Positions 1-9,266 of a stretch of DNA of 64,000 nt are shown piece by piece. This DNA is from Anaerolineae bacterium (lineage in GTDB: Bacteria > Chloroflexota > Anaerolineae > Promineifilales > Promineifilaceae): NCBI GenBank assembly GCA_019637635.1, contig JAHBVI010000009.1, forward strand, positions 27,935 through 91,934, in the 5' to 3' direction. Position numbers and translations under genes: made by a program. Under the pieces are notes generated by a model. That model saw nothing but the letters and a program-made list of their open reading frames with translations, was not told where the DNA came from and did no database searches. Each line of letters starts with the position of its first letter. Position 1 is the first letter of the stretch.

Positions 1-103
1 GCAGCTCTATCTTTGAGCCAGAGGGTAGCCTGCTTCCGCAGGTTGTGTAGATGAAAAACCAGGTTGGGGGAACTCATATGTCATTTTAGCCTATGTAACA
101 TAA

Positions 104-135
104 AAAAGGAGGCGTAAATTCATACGCCTCCTTTT
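104..135 (-). terminator. Rho-independent terminator of the secreted repeat protein gene
   Basis: The 13-bp arms at 104-116 and 123-135 are perfectly complementary and enclose a 6-nt loop. Read on the minus strand, the stem is followed by a U-tract (A-run at 102-107 on the plus strand). It lies 35 bp beyond the stop of the minus-strand gene ending at 170. Positions 1-103 hold nothing I can identify. Confidence 0.85.
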
Positions 136-169
136 GAGTCTCACTACTTATGGGAATAAAATTCCCAAA

Positions 170-1594
170 TTAGTCAACCGGAATACCGGTTGCGTCTTCA
201 CCGACCACATTGCCGCCACCCACAAAGGATTGGATACGGACAAGGGCGATAAGTTGGCTACCAGCCGGCCCTTCGACTACAACAGAACCACCAAAACCAC
301 CGATGTAACCAAATTCGGACAGGTCTGCGGCATTACCCACCACGTCTGGGTGGCGAGCATTGGAATTGGCTTTGGCGCCGGTGGCCAGCGCGCCCAACGT
401 GTGGGTGCCAACTTCATTACCGTTCAGGTCCAGGTAATGGAGAACAACATCACCGGCGTTCAGGTTACCACCAACGTTCTGGATGGCGATATAACCACGC
501 TGGCGAGCGCCATTGGTCCACTGAGTTTCCGTGAAGCGGACATACGGGAGAGCCACTTTCTCTGCACCAGAGCTAGCGCCTACCCAGGCAGTGGAGTTGC
601 CAGAACCGAAGACTTTACCGATGACCACAATGCTACCGGGGTCGCTGCCTTCAACGGCCGTAATCGTAGCAGAGGTGCTGGTATTTGCCGGGAGCGCATC
701 ACAAGCAATAAAGCTGTTCTTGGCGCCAGGTTGAATAGTGGCATTGGCTGTTTGACCACTGGCATAGCTGACGGTGACGGCGGCGGCGGCAGAGCCGACG
801 TTTTGCACAGCGTAGGAGCTGGAAGCGCCAAAGGCATTGCACAAACCGGTAGCCATGTAAACCGTAGCGGAACCACCACTCACACCCTCAAAGGCGGAAT
901 TGGCGGGGCCATTGGTTGCCAGTTCCATCACGGAACCGACGATGACTGCATCACCACTACCATCGCTGGGTACGGCCGTTACGGTAGCCGAACCATTGAA
1001 GGAAGCGGGGGTAACGGCGGCCAGGGTGCCCATATCGAAATATTTAGCGGCGCCAGCCGGCAGGTTGTTGTGTGTCACCACAATGGGTGGATCGCTGGGA
1101 GCAGAAGCATTGTAGATGTTAACGGTCAGGTTAACGTTTTCGGAACCCACATTCTGGATGGAGAAACGAGAGGTGGTGGCAAATTGATTCTTCAGCACAG
1201 TGGGCAGCAAAACGCTGGAGGAACCGGCACTGAAGCCATTAGACAGACCACGATTCTTTACCGCGCTGTTTGAAGAAATCTGCACCAGTGTAGCCACGAT
1301 GGGTTGGTCAGAGGACATCACAGCGGAGCCGCTAAATCCGGGGGAAATCTCGTTCAGGCTACCAACAAACAGTGAAGAACCGGCATTGGCAGGCAAATTA
1401 CGGCTTACTTCAATCGGGGTGCCGCTATTTTCTGCATAAAATTGGAACAATACGCTGGCATCTGAATTGCTAACATTCTGGTAGGTAATGGAAGTGGTGA
1501 AGCTGGCAGTATAAGCAACCTGAGCATACGCCACACCGCTAACCACTAACAGAGCAAAAATAGATGACAATAAAATGAGTCTCAAACGTTTCAT
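170..1594 (-). CDS. Secreted protein of four Ig-like 'QNVG' repeats
   Basis: The product is 474 aa. It has a Sec signal peptide (MKRLRLILLSSIFALLVVSG, probable cleavage after AYA near residue 24) and no later membrane helix. The mature part consists of about four repeats of roughly 100-120 aa. Each opens with a Y/I-x-x-QNV(G/S) strand, continues with a 'PAGA/PANAG' turn and closes with 'F-x-GSA-x-VTA'. It is rich in Ser, Ala, Asn, Gly and Val and nearly free of Cys, as expected for an extracellular beta-sandwich. I know no enzymatic function for such modules; a surface-layer, sheath or adhesive role is inference. Start: ATG at 1594, preceded by a strong AAGGAGAGG ribosome binding site. It is divergent from the lipoprotein gene at 1831 and has its own terminator, so it is monocistronic. 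Confidence 0.8.
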   Translation of the reverse strand: MKRLRLILLSSIFALLVVSGVAYAQVAYTASFTTSITYQNVSNSDASVLFQFYAENSGTPIEVSRNLPANAGSSLFVGSLNEISPGFSGSAVMSSDQPIVATLVQISSNSAVKNRGLSNGFSAGSSSVLLPTVLKNQFATTSRFSIQNVGSENVNLTVNIYNASAPSDPPIVVTHNNLPAGAAKYFDMGTLAAVTPASFNGSATVTAVPSDGSGDAVIVGSVMELATNGPANSAFEGVSGGSATVYMATGLCNAFGASSSYAVQNVGSAAAAVTVSYASGQTANATIQPGAKNSFIACDALPANTSTSATITAVEGSDPGSIVVIGKVFGSGNSTAWVGASSGAEKVALPYVRFTETQWTNGARQRGYIAIQNVGGNLNAGDVVLHYLDLNGNEVGTHTLGALATGAKANSNARHPDVVGNAADLSEFGYIGGFGGSVVVEGPAGSQLIALVRIQSFVGGGNVVGEDATGIPVD

Positions 1595-1830
1595 GAAAAC
1601 CTCTCCTTTTTTATTTTTATAGTGAGACTAACTTTCGACATGGGGATTCTACGCGTGCCCCGACGATAACTCAATAACCCATACGGAGTATTTTTTGGAT
1701 TATTCCCAGTTAAGAGAAGGTGTGGTGAGGGTAAATAACATTGCCGGGAACTATTTGTTTCATTACTATTGTGACCAATCTCAATTCAGTGGGGATGTAC
1801 GCAAAACAAATAGATGGAGAATTTAACTTA

Positions 1831-2466
1831 ATGAATAAGAATTTAGCCGGAATCTTCTTGACGATCTTACTTTTGACAGTGGCCTGCCAGAATACGCCTA
1901 CGCCAACGGCCGTGCCCGTTGTGCCCGACGCCCCATTATCATCCGCGTCTTCCGTTACTGATACAAGTGCTACTCCCTGTGGGGATGGTGCGTATCCGGC
2001 GGAAGGGTATCCTGCGGGATGTGCGCCAAACTCAGGCGCTCAGACCGGTTATCCAGTTCCCCAACCGCTAGAGCCGATGACAATACCAGAAGGTGAAGAA
2101 TGGTTTGCGGAAGTGTTGCCACCAGGAGCGGGACTGGCCACGGTGACCGGTATTGTGATGTCGGCGAGTAGCGGAAAACCTGTGGTTAATGTTCCAGTAG
2201 CGTTGGCGGAAGTGTATTATCAAGGGGACAGTGGTGCTTTTGTGTTGGATGGGGCATTTAGCCCGCACACCGTTTCAGATAGCGAAGGGCGATTTGCTTT
2301 TGTGGATGTGCCCGCGATGGATTATGTGTTGGTAGTGGGTAACCCGGAAGTGAATGATTACAAGATTATTGAAGAGCCATCCGGCAAGGCACGGGTATGG
2401 ACTGCTGCCGCCGACCAAATCCTGGACATGTCCGTTATTACTGTGGACTTACGTATCTGGAAGTAA
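1831..2466 (+). CDS. Lipoprotein with a carboxypeptidase-regulatory-like (Ig) domain
   Basis: The product is 211 aa from ATG 1831. The frame is open from 1741, but only the internal Met gives a proper signal: MNKNLAGIFLTILLLTVAC with lipobox LTVAC, and a GGAG site lies upstream. After the lipidated Cys comes a Thr/Pro/Val linker and a short region rich in Gly, Tyr and Cys. A beta-sandwich near residues 100-200 begins 'TGIVMSASSGKPVVNVPV' and contains 'TVSDSEGRFAFVDVPAMDY', the signature of CarboxypepD_reg/CNA-B-like domains that display or stabilise outer proteins. No catalytic residues are seen. The 3' end overlaps the convergent glycosyltransferase gene by 18 bp. The role at the cell surface is inferred. 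Confidence 0.8.
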   Translation: MNKNLAGIFLTILLLTVACQNTPTPTAVPVVPDAPLSSASSVTDTSATPCGDGAYPAEGYPAGCAPNSGAQTGYPVPQPLEPMTIPEGEEWFAEVLPPGAGLATVTGIVMSASSGKPVVNVPVALAEVYYQGDSGAFVLDGAFSPHTVSDSEGRFAFVDVPAMDYVLVVGNPEVNDYKIIEEPSGKARVWTAAADQILDMSVITVDLRIWK

Positions 2467-3642
2467 GTAACTTTGGGTTACAAGCTGCCGGTAAAGGTGG
2501 TCATGTTGGTGGGCTACGGCCGTGATCGAGAAATGTTCGGCTACAAAATGCCGCGCCTGTTTTATCATCTCCGCCTTTGCCAGTTCAGGCATCCTTAGCA
2601 GCCGGATGACAGCTTCGGCCAGGGCTGATGGCTGATGGGGGGGGACCAATAAGCCAGTTTTTTCAGGTTGAATGAGTTCTAAATTGCCTGCCACCTGGGT
2701 AGCAACGACAGGCACGCCAGCGGCCATACTTTCCATAATGACAGTTGGCAGCCCTTCCCAGAGCGATGAGTTGACGAATACATCCATCGTTGCCAGTAGT
2801 TCTTCCACATCTGAGCGCGCGCCAGTGAATAGAATGCGGTCGCTCACGCCGGATTGCTGCGCCTGCTGATGTAAAGTACCTTCCAAGTCGCCGGCGCCGA
2901 CGATCAAAAAATAAGCATCAGGGATACTCTGCAAAATCTGGGGCACGGCCGTTAACAGCACACCATACCCCTTTTGCTCGGTCAGACGGCCGATGGAACC
3001 GATGATCGGAGCGGTGGGTGGAATGCCCAGGCTGCGCCGTTTGGCCGGAATGTCCACCAGCAATTGGGCGAAGCGGTTCAGATTCAGCGCGTTGTATCCG
3101 CGAATGGCTTGCCGCTTCAAAAGGCGGGCGACCGGCCGTTGATCCAGATTATCCACCACTTTCTGGGCAACCCCCAGTTCCCGGTCAAATCGCCAGGGGT
3201 AAAGCCCATTGGTCAGCAACAGGCGGCGCAACGGCCGTTTGCCCCATTCCCGCTCATTGTGTACGGTGCGCACTAAGGCCCTGGCCTGTAACGGCCGTTT
3301 GAGCAGCAGCGCCAGCACATCTCCAAACTGGCAGTGACTATGAATAATATCTACCGGCGGCAAATTTTGCTGCCGTACCCCCTGGTAAGCGTGCCAAAAA
3401 CTGACCGTGGGGCGGCTTTCCTGCCAGGGGGCGGCAATAAAGGCGCCAATTCCCCGTTCCTGCAAAAAGGTGACCCAATCCTGCTCATATGGCGTGTGGT
3501 ATGACCACATGCCACATACAATTGGCTCAATCTGGGACCGATCTAAGGCCTGGGCCAGTTCAATGCCAAACCGTTCAATGCCTCCCAGTGGGCCTTCGAT
3601 GGCAAAACCAGAAATGATTTCTAAAACACGAATGATACTCAT
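2449..3642 (-). CDS. Glycosyltransferase family 4 (GT-B fold)
   Basis: This 397-aa cytoplasmic enzyme would transfer a sugar from a nucleotide-sugar donor onto a lipid-linked glycan. The N-terminal acceptor domain has the Gly-rich loop 'GPLGGIERF' (residues 18-26). The C-terminal donor domain starts at 'IIGSIGRLTEQKGYG' (about 212) and carries 'FLIVGAGDLEGTL' and the E-x7-E signature 'EGLPTVIMESMAAGVPVV' (about 300-317), diagnostic of retaining GT4 enzymes. Donor and acceptor cannot be read from sequence. It is the last gene of the polysaccharide operon. Its ATG overlaps the stop of the upstream pyruvyltransferase gene by 4 bp (ATGA), indicating translational coupling. Confidence 0.9.
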   Translation of the reverse strand: MSIIRVLEIISGFAIEGPLGGIERFGIELAQALDRSQIEPIVCGMWSYHTPYEQDWVTFLQERGIGAFIAAPWQESRPTVSFWHAYQGVRQQNLPPVDIIHSHCQFGDVLALLLKRPLQARALVRTVHNEREWGKRPLRRLLLTNGLYPWRFDRELGVAQKVVDNLDQRPVARLLKRQAIRGYNALNLNRFAQLLVDIPAKRRSLGIPPTAPIIGSIGRLTEQKGYGVLLTAVPQILQSIPDAYFLIVGAGDLEGTLHQQAQQSGVSDRILFTGARSDVEELLATMDVFVNSSLWEGLPTVIMESMAAGVPVVATQVAGNLELIQPEKTGLLVPPHQPSALAEAVIRLLRMPELAKAEMIKQARHFVAEHFSITAVAHQHDHLYRQLVTQSYLLPDT

Positions 3643-4925
3643 GGCAAATTTTTAAAAAAATCGGCGGCAATACGCTGCCCAATCGTAGAAGCGGAGGCAA
3701 TGATGGCGGGCAAACGCGACTGTATGTGTTGTCTGACGGCCGTCTGTTCATCCCATAATCGCTGAAACAAGGCAGTTAGATTGGTCGTCTCTACCTCTTG
3801 AATATCAATCACCCATCGTTCCAATTCAAGCATTTGCATCACGCCGCGTGTTTTGTAACGGTACTCAATCATCACCGCCGGTACCCCTTCGCTAACGGCG
3901 AAGATATTGGAGTGCAGCCGGGTGCCAATGAATACATCCATGAGACCATAAGCCGCTTTTAATTCTTCGGTGCTGGCTTCTTCGGCAATGAAGATAACGG
4001 CCGTGCCCAGGTCAGCCAGTTGCTCCTGCACGCGCCGGGCCGGAATACGATCATCTTCAATTACGGTGGGGCCGCATACCTGTGAAAACAAAACAGCCTG
4101 ACCTCCTTGTGTAGTAACAAAGGCACGAATGACGTGAGCAACGGCCGTTTCGTACCTCTCCTGGTTGCCAAACGCCGGGTTTTGCACCCCCCAATTCATC
4201 AAGGTAACACCTAACAATGGGCGTGTAACGGGGAAAGTAACACCATATCTTTCTAGCAGGCTTTTCCCCATTTCCAGGGGACAGTGGGGAAAAGCGAAGG
4301 CGAGATCGGGCACGGCCGTGAACCGGTCATGCGCCAACTGCAAACGCTCTAATTCCGCCAGCGAAAAGCTGTCTCGCACAAACAGCCACCGCGCCCGATT
4401 GGCTGCCAGCCGCACCAACCAGCGTTCCCAACCACGCTCCAGCGGGCCAATGGTTTGGGGCATGGTGTAGAATGGTTTGCCCACCAGCCAGGCAAACAAC
4501 ATCGTGTAGATGGCGACCACAAATGTTAACCCACCACGCCCGCTGGTATACAAAAAGTTACCCGCACTGCTGACCACCAGATCGGCGGTGAAGTAACTGG
4601 TCAGTAAGGAGCGGTGGCGATGTGGCGCCAGGCGCAATGCCGATTGCCCCATCAGCCGGTAGGCGATTGCCAACAGGGCGGTCTCTACCAGGAGGAATAA
4701 AAAAAGGAAGTAGTGACGAAGTGAAATGGGGTCATGCTGGCGGCGGAACCAGGTAAAAAAGGAGCCAATGGCCGTACCCGGCCCCTCATAACTCGCCGGA
4801 TCATTCATAGACAACACCAGCTCGGCTCCGGCAAAACTGCCAAGCAGTTGCTGTACCGTCACCCGCGTGAGCAAATCGTCCCCCGCATTACGCGAGGAGT
4901 GCAGATTGATAATCAAGATTTTCAT
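3639..4925 (-). CDS. Polysaccharide pyruvyl transferase family protein
   Basis: The product is 428 aa. It opens with 'MKILIINLHSSRNAGDDLL', the N-terminal signature of the polysaccharide pyruvyl transferase family (CsaB/WcaK-like), which adds ketal pyruvate from phosphoenolpyruvate to a sugar of an exopolysaccharide or cell-wall glycan. A hydrophobic segment near residues 70-95 and the conserved C-terminal stretch 'VFIGTRLHSNIFAVSEGVPAV' (about 345-365) support the assignment. The length fits the family. It overlaps its neighbours by 4 bp on both sides (ATGA), between the flippase and the terminal glycosyltransferase, which places it in capsule or EPS assembly. The exact acceptor is unknown. 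Confidence 0.82.
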   Translation of the reverse strand: MKILIINLHSSRNAGDDLLTRVTVQQLLGSFAGAELVLSMNDPASYEGPGTAIGSFFTWFRRQHDPISLRHYFLFLFLLVETALLAIAYRLMGQSALRLAPHRHRSLLTSYFTADLVVSSAGNFLYTSGRGGLTFVVAIYTMLFAWLVGKPFYTMPQTIGPLERGWERWLVRLAANRARWLFVRDSFSLAELERLQLAHDRFTAVPDLAFAFPHCPLEMGKSLLERYGVTFPVTRPLLGVTLMNWGVQNPAFGNQERYETAVAHVIRAFVTTQGGQAVLFSQVCGPTVIEDDRIPARRVQEQLADLGTAVIFIAEEASTEELKAAYGLMDVFIGTRLHSNIFAVSEGVPAVMIEYRYKTRGVMQMLELERWVIDIQEVETTNLTALFQRLWDEQTAVRQHIQSRLPAIIASASTIGQRIAADFFKNLP

Positions 4926-6193
4926 GCCTGGGCCACACCTTGGACGGGATACCTATGCTGCCAACGCAGATAAAACAGCAAATATCCTACCATGAGAACC
5001 GCTTCGGTCAGCACATACACATAAGCCACACCCGCAAGCCCCACCGTTTGGATCAGAGCCACATTGAGGCCAATATTCAAAGCAGCGGCTATGGCCTGCA
5101 CTATAACGCGCCGACTCTGCCAGCCAACGGCCGTTAACACCGCCGCCACCCCAAAACTGACGCTTTTCAACACCAGGATGGCGCTGAGAATGGTTAATAA
5201 CTCGCCCGATACGGCATATTCACGGCCGTATACCAGCCACACCAAGGGCCGGGCAATGATCACCATACCTATCCCCATACCAATACCCAGCGCCGAACTC
5301 AGCAGGATAATGCGGAAAGCCTGCCGCCGAATGAGCAAGGGGCTGCGGGCATACGTTTCACTGGTAACGGGCAGCATAACCTCATAAATGGCCTGAGGAA
5401 TCAGGAACAGCGTGGTCATCAGCGAAACGGCGGGCGCATATAACCCGGCGGCCGTTTTGCCCAACCAGTGGCCGATGATGGTCACATCGGCACGCTCATA
5501 AATCACGGCCAACCCCTCGGACAGCCCAAAAGCGGCGGTGCTGCGCAATACGGGCCGCATCAGGGGCCGCTGCCACTGCCAGCCTATCCGCCGCGCCGCC
5601 AGCCACAAAGAAGCGGCGGCGCTGAGAAGAGAGGTCAACACCCGTGCCGCCATGTATGGTTGCGCCAACTTAACTTCATCTGTTGCCAGAAGGAGAACTG
5701 TTGCCAGGAATAGCCCCTGCGAGCCGATCATCAACCAGACTGTAATTGTATTCCGTAAAGCCGTCTTGAAGACGCTCCAGCCGGTACTGGCTAACTCATC
5801 AAACCAGATGGAGATGGCGGCCAGAATGAGCAGGGAGCGCGGAAAAATATCCTGGTTTAGCCAGGGCGATAGCAATAGCACGGCCGTCAGCCAGACCAAC
5901 CCCAGGCTCATTTTTAGACTCAGGCAAAGCCCGGCGGCCAGGGGCAACGGCCATTTGGGGGTACGGCCGTGACGCAGCAGCCACGTGTCCAACCCCAATG
6001 AAAAACAAACAGACGTCAACTTGCCTAAAGACAATGCCGCAATATACAGGCCAAACTCATCTGGCCCCAACCGCCGCGCCAGCATAAACAGCGCCAACGC
6101 CGACAGTACACGGGCAACGGCCGTGCCTGAAAACAATGCGCCGATATTCTTAAGCAGCCGGTGACTGAGAAATTGACGCGCAAAAGAAACCAT
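4922..6193 (-). CDS. Oligosaccharide flippase (Wzx/MOP family)
   Basis: This 423-aa polytopic membrane protein has about twelve hydrophobic helices from 'NIGALFSGTAVARVLSALAL' to 'VLMVGYLLFYLRW'. The motif 'ARRLGPDEFGLYIAALSLGKL' near residue 40 is typical of the polysaccharide transporter branch that flips undecaprenyl-linked repeat units. The frame is open back to 6424, but that part is Pro/Arg/Trp-rich read-through of the upstream gene. ATG 6193, one base after the upstream TAA at 6195-6197, is the sensible start. It implies Wzx/Wzy-type glycan export; a polymerase is not in the window. Confidence 0.88.
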   Translation of the reverse strand: MVSFARQFLSHRLLKNIGALFSGTAVARVLSALALFMLARRLGPDEFGLYIAALSLGKLTSVCFSLGLDTWLLRHGRTPKWPLPLAAGLCLSLKMSLGLVWLTAVLLLSPWLNQDIFPRSLLILAAISIWFDELASTGWSVFKTALRNTITVWLMIGSQGLFLATVLLLATDEVKLAQPYMAARVLTSLLSAAASLWLAARRIGWQWQRPLMRPVLRSTAAFGLSEGLAVIYERADVTIIGHWLGKTAAGLYAPAVSLMTTLFLIPQAIYEVMLPVTSETYARSPLLIRRQAFRIILLSSALGIGMGIGMVIIARPLVWLVYGREYAVSGELLTILSAILVLKSVSFGVAAVLTAVGWQSRRVIVQAIAAALNIGLNVALIQTVGLAGVAYVYVLTEAVLMVGYLLFYLRWQHRYPVQGVAQA

Positions 6194-6194
6194 C

Positions 6195-7430
6195 TTAGCC
6201 AGCGTCCAACCCTGCTTCGTGATTTGTGGGGTACAAACTGGTAAAAGCCCGCGCCCGCACATCCCACCACAATGATGCGCGCATTTGGCGGGCCGCCGCC
6301 CGCATCCTGGCAGCGGCAGCGGGATCATCCAGAACAGCCCGGATGGCAGCGGCCAACGCCGGGGCGTCGTTAGGCGGCACGGCCGTGCCTGCTGCCCCCA
6401 CCGCCATTTTCCGGTCGCCCACATCGGTGGTCACACAGGGCACACCGCAGGCCAGACTCTCGGTTAACTTCAACGAAAAGCTGGATACAGCCGCCACCGT
6501 ATCGCGCAAGGGATCAACCGACACATCCCCCAGGGCATAATAAAAAGGCACATCGGCAGCGGTCACACGGTCGGTAAAACGCACGGCCGTTGCCAATCCT
6601 AATTGCTCTGCCAGTTGGTGCAGCCCATCTTTGTCTTCGCCGGCGCCCACCAGCACCAGACAGGTCTGGGGCCGCTGCATCCAGATCAGAGCAAATGCTT
6701 CCAGCAGCAGGTCAATGGCGTGGCTCACCAGGCTCATGCTGCCCACATACACCACCACCTGATGGTCAGGCGGGATCGCCAATGACTGCCGCAGGGCGAC
6801 CACACGTTCAGGCGCGTTCGGCGCATCGAGTACCCCAAATTGGGCGCGGTCGGCGCTGTTGGGCACCAGGACGATGCGGTCACGCGGGTAGCCCAGTGCG
6901 GTATACCGGTCGGCAATGTAACTATTGTTGACGGTGATGCCGGAGGCAAATGAGGGGATCCAATCCTCAAACCAGGCAACCAGACGTTGCTGCCAACGAC
7001 CGGAGAAACGATTGTTGAGCTGCTTCATAATCGTCGCTGTCAGGTAAACAGGGAGACGTTTCACTTGATGAACGACCCAGGCTGCCAGCCCATTCATGGG
7101 TTGTGCTTTGCATATGTGAATGAGATCGGCCGGGGTGCGCCAGGCGGCCCAGGTCAGGCCCAGGGTGGCTACGGCCGTCACCCACAACAGTTTCAGCGGG
7201 TTGAAATAGGTTTTACGGCCGTCTGCCTTCAGCACGTGCATTTGCCCCACATACCAGATGTGTACCCCGTCTTGCACAAACCGCTTTTCTTGCACCCTGG
7301 CAAAATCGTGGTGCAGCGTAATCATGGTCACGTCATAACCAGATTGCGTCAGTGCTTTTGCCAGAGGGAAAAAACGGCCGCCGCCGCCGGGGCTTTCCAG
7401 GCTGTGCGTGGCCAAAAACGTGACCTTCAA
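6195..7430 (-). CDS. Glycosyltransferase family 4
   Basis: The 411-aa GT-B enzyme has N-terminal 'MKVTFLATHSLESPGGGGRF' (acceptor domain with Gly loop), a hydrophobic patch at about 78-98 ('LWVTAVATLGLTWAAW') suggesting membrane association, and a donor domain beginning 'VVYVGSMSLVSHAIDLLL' (about 240). The donor E-x7-E motif is 'TESLACGVPCVTTDVGD' (about 328-344). It belongs to the polysaccharide operon and starts by a 4-bp ATGA overlap with the methyltransferase remnant upstream. Sugar specificity is not readable. Confidence 0.88.
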   Translation of the reverse strand: MKVTFLATHSLESPGGGGRFFPLAKALTQSGYDVTMITLHHDFARVQEKRFVQDGVHIWYVGQMHVLKADGRKTYFNPLKLLWVTAVATLGLTWAAWRTPADLIHICKAQPMNGLAAWVVHQVKRLPVYLTATIMKQLNNRFSGRWQQRLVAWFEDWIPSFASGITVNNSYIADRYTALGYPRDRIVLVPNSADRAQFGVLDAPNAPERVVALRQSLAIPPDHQVVVYVGSMSLVSHAIDLLLEAFALIWMQRPQTCLVLVGAGEDKDGLHQLAEQLGLATAVRFTDRVTAADVPFYYALGDVSVDPLRDTVAAVSSFSLKLTESLACGVPCVTTDVGDRKMAVGAAGTAVPPNDAPALAAAIRAVLDDPAAAARMRAAARQMRASLWWDVRARAFTSLYPTNHEAGLDAG

Positions 7431-7792
7431 TCAGCAATCCTCGCCGTTTTTTTCAGGATTAAAATGTTGCCGAAAGCTGGCTGCGGCCATTGAATGGTTT
7501 CAAACCAAAACTGGTTAAAGCGGTGAATGATCTTTTGCCAGAACGCATTGCGGCTACGGCCGTAAAGGGTGGTGAACTGCCCGGTATGGGCGCCAATGCC
7601 ACAACCCGCATCCAAAACCAGGGCATCAGGCGGCAATGCTATGGACGAGACCAAAAAGTCAAACACCTGCTCGTAATAAGCTTCGTTGGCCGCTGTGCGG
7701 AAAACTTGCTCCCATTGATGATGAATGTCTGGTTTAGTTAACGTTTGTTCCAGTTGTGATGATGCCGAATTTTCTTCCATCAAGCCGTTCAT
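7427..7792 (-). pseudogene. Internally deleted class I SAM-methyltransferase remnant
   Basis: The ORF is about 121 aa, whereas free-standing methyltransferases of this kind usually exceed 200 aa. Its N-terminal half has the family lead-in and SAM-binding motif I 'VLDAGCGIGAHTGQF'. Directly after 'TTLYGR' the chain jumps to a tail ('QKIIHRFNQFWFETIQWPQP', then 'AFGNILILKK') that resembles the extreme C-terminus of such enzymes. Motifs II-IV and the catalytic region are missing although the frame is intact. The junction codons contain ACGGCCGT (7557-7564). The start could be GTG 7801, ATG 7792 or ATG 7780. As first gene of the operon it is translationally coupled to the next glycosyltransferase. 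It may survive only as a leader or may bind SAM without catalysis. Read as a remnant by inference. Confidence 0.65.
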
Positions 7793-7978
7793 CCTTTCCA
7801 CTCAAGTCACTTCCTGCCAGGCGGAGTGCCTGTATTATACGAGCAAACAAATGCACAGGCAGCATAGCGCCTTGATTACTGTCGCCCCACTACCTTCAAA
7901 ACGGTATAATCAGCGCATATCCGGCCAGACATGGCCGTACCTGAAAACTAAACACTTCCCATTTACAGGAGACAAACA

Positions 7979-9217
7979 ATGGCTTTTGCAAAAATACAAG
8001 TGCCGGAAGGCGAAAAGATTACTTTTGAAAATGGCAAACTGCACGTGCCTGACAACCCGATTGTGGCCTTCATCGAAGGCGATGGTATTGGCGTGGATAT
8101 TACCCCGGCATCGCTGCATGTGTGGAACACGGCCGTTGCCAAAGCCTATGGCGGCCAACGCAAAATTGCCTGGATGGAAATCTACACCGGCGAAAAAGCG
8201 GCGGCGCTGTACGATGGCAACTTTATGCCCGAAGAAACCTTTGACGCTATGCGCGAATATCTAGTAGGCATTAAAGGGCCGCTGACCACCCCCATCGGCG
8301 GTGGTTTCCGCAGTTTGAATGTGACCCTGCGCCAGGTGTTGGATTTATACGCCTGTGTGCGCCCGGTGCGTTACATCCCCGGCACACCCAGCCCCATGCG
8401 CCAGCCGGAATTGATGGACATCGTCATCTTCCGCGAAAACACGGAGGATGTGTATTCCGGCGTGGAATGGCCGGCCGAATCAGAGGAAGCCAAGGCGATT
8501 ATTGCCTTTATGAACGAAAAGTTGGGCAAAAACGTGCGCGTGGATTCGGCCATCGGTATCAAGCCGGTCAGCGCCTTTGGCACTAAACGGTTGGTGCGCC
8601 AGGCCATCCAATACGCCATTGACCACAACCGCCCCAGTGTTACCCTGGTGCATAAGGGCAACATTATGAAATTTACCGAAGGCGCTTTCCGCGATTGGGG
8701 TTATGAACTGGCGCGGGATGAGTTTGGCGCGCAGCCGCTGGACGGCGGCCCCTGGCACACGCTACGCAATCCTAACACAGGCATGGATATCATCATTAAG
8801 GATGTGATTGCCGACAACATGTTGCAACAACTGCTGACGCGCACGGTGGATTATGACGTGATTGCCACCCTGAACCTGAACGGCGACTATATGAGTGATG
8901 CCGCCGCCGCGCAGGTGGGCGGTCTGGGTATGGCTCCCGGCGGCAACATCGGTGACGGTGTGGCTCTGTTTGAAGCCACGCACGGCACCGCGCCCAAGTA
9001 TGCGGGCAAAGATATGGTCAACCCTGGCAGCCTCATCCTCAGTGGGGTGATGATGTTGGAGTATATGGGCTGGCAGGAAGCGGCCGATCTGGTGGTGGCG
9101 GCGATGACCAAAACCATCGAAAACAAGACGGTGACCTACGATTTGCACCGGCAAATTGAGGGGGCTACCAAACTAAGCTGCTCGGAGTTTGGGCAGGCGA
9201 TTGTGGATAATATGTAG
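7979..9217 (+). CDS. icd: Isocitrate dehydrogenase (NADP-type)
   Basis: The 412-aa TCA-cycle enzyme oxidatively decarboxylates isocitrate to 2-oxoglutarate. '[17 protein letters not shown]' opens the fold. '[12 protein letters not shown]' carries the substrate-binding serine, which is the phosphorylation site in E. coli. '[18 protein letters not shown]' and the late '[20 protein letters not shown]' and '[13 protein letters not shown]' blocks contain the metal and cofactor sites; the length matches the homodimeric bacterial type. ATG 7979 follows an AGGAGA site. A TATAAT at 7905-7910 is a candidate -10 without a convincing -35. A strong terminator follows the stop, so the gene is monocistronic. 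Positions 7802-7978 hold only this leader. Confidence 0.95.
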   Translation: MAFAKIQVPEGEKITFENGKLHVPDNPIVAFIEGDGIGVDITPASLHVWNTAVAKAYGGQRKIAWMEIYTGEKAAALYDGNFMPEETFDAMREYLVGIKGPLTTPIGGGFRSLNVTLRQVLDLYACVRPVRYIPGTPSPMRQPELMDIVIFRENTEDVYSGVEWPAESEEAKAIIAFMNEKLGKNVRVDSAIGIKPVSAFGTKRLVRQAIQYAIDHNRPSVTLVHKGNIMKFTEGAFRDWGYELARDEFGAQPLDGGPWHTLRNPNTGMDIIIKDVIADNMLQQLLTRTVDYDVIATLNLNGDYMSDAAAAQVGGLGMAPGGNIGDGVALFEATHGTAPKYAGKDMVNPGSLILSGVMMLEYMGWQEAADLVVAAMTKTIENKTVTYDLHRQIEGATKLSCSEFGQAIVDNM

Positions 9218-9224
9218 TTATCCC

Positions 9225-9263
9225 AGAAGCCCAGCTTTTCGCAAAAGCTGGGCTTCTTTTTTT
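9225..9263 (+). terminator. Strong bidirectional terminator between icd and pfk
   Basis: A perfect 15-bp stem (9225-9239 with 9243-9257) encloses a 3-nt loop and is followed by a T-run at 9256-9262. It lies 7 bp after the icd stop and 4 bp from the end of the convergent phosphofructokinase gene. The stem ends in only a weak A-tract for the opposite direction. Confidence 0.92.
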
Positions 9264-9266
9264 GCT

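Noticed and set aside
1..103. Possible structured RNA at the left edge (CCTGC-TTCC-GCAGG stem)
   Set aside because: One short stem only, and the sequence is cut by the window edge; no family recognised.
134..1273. 379-codon open frame on the plus strand, opposite the secreted repeat protein
   Set aside because: It is the antisense of a gene with signal peptide, ribosome binding site and terminator; composition is atypical and no signal or domain is seen.
6194..6424. N-terminal extension of the flippase frame
   Set aside because: It overlaps the upstream glycosyltransferase and has no protein character; ATG 6193 follows the upstream stop by one base.
7205..7220. Each ACGGCCGT as operator of its nearest gene
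   Set aside because: Copies are mostly inside coding regions and spread evenly, so a gene-specific regulatory role is not supported.
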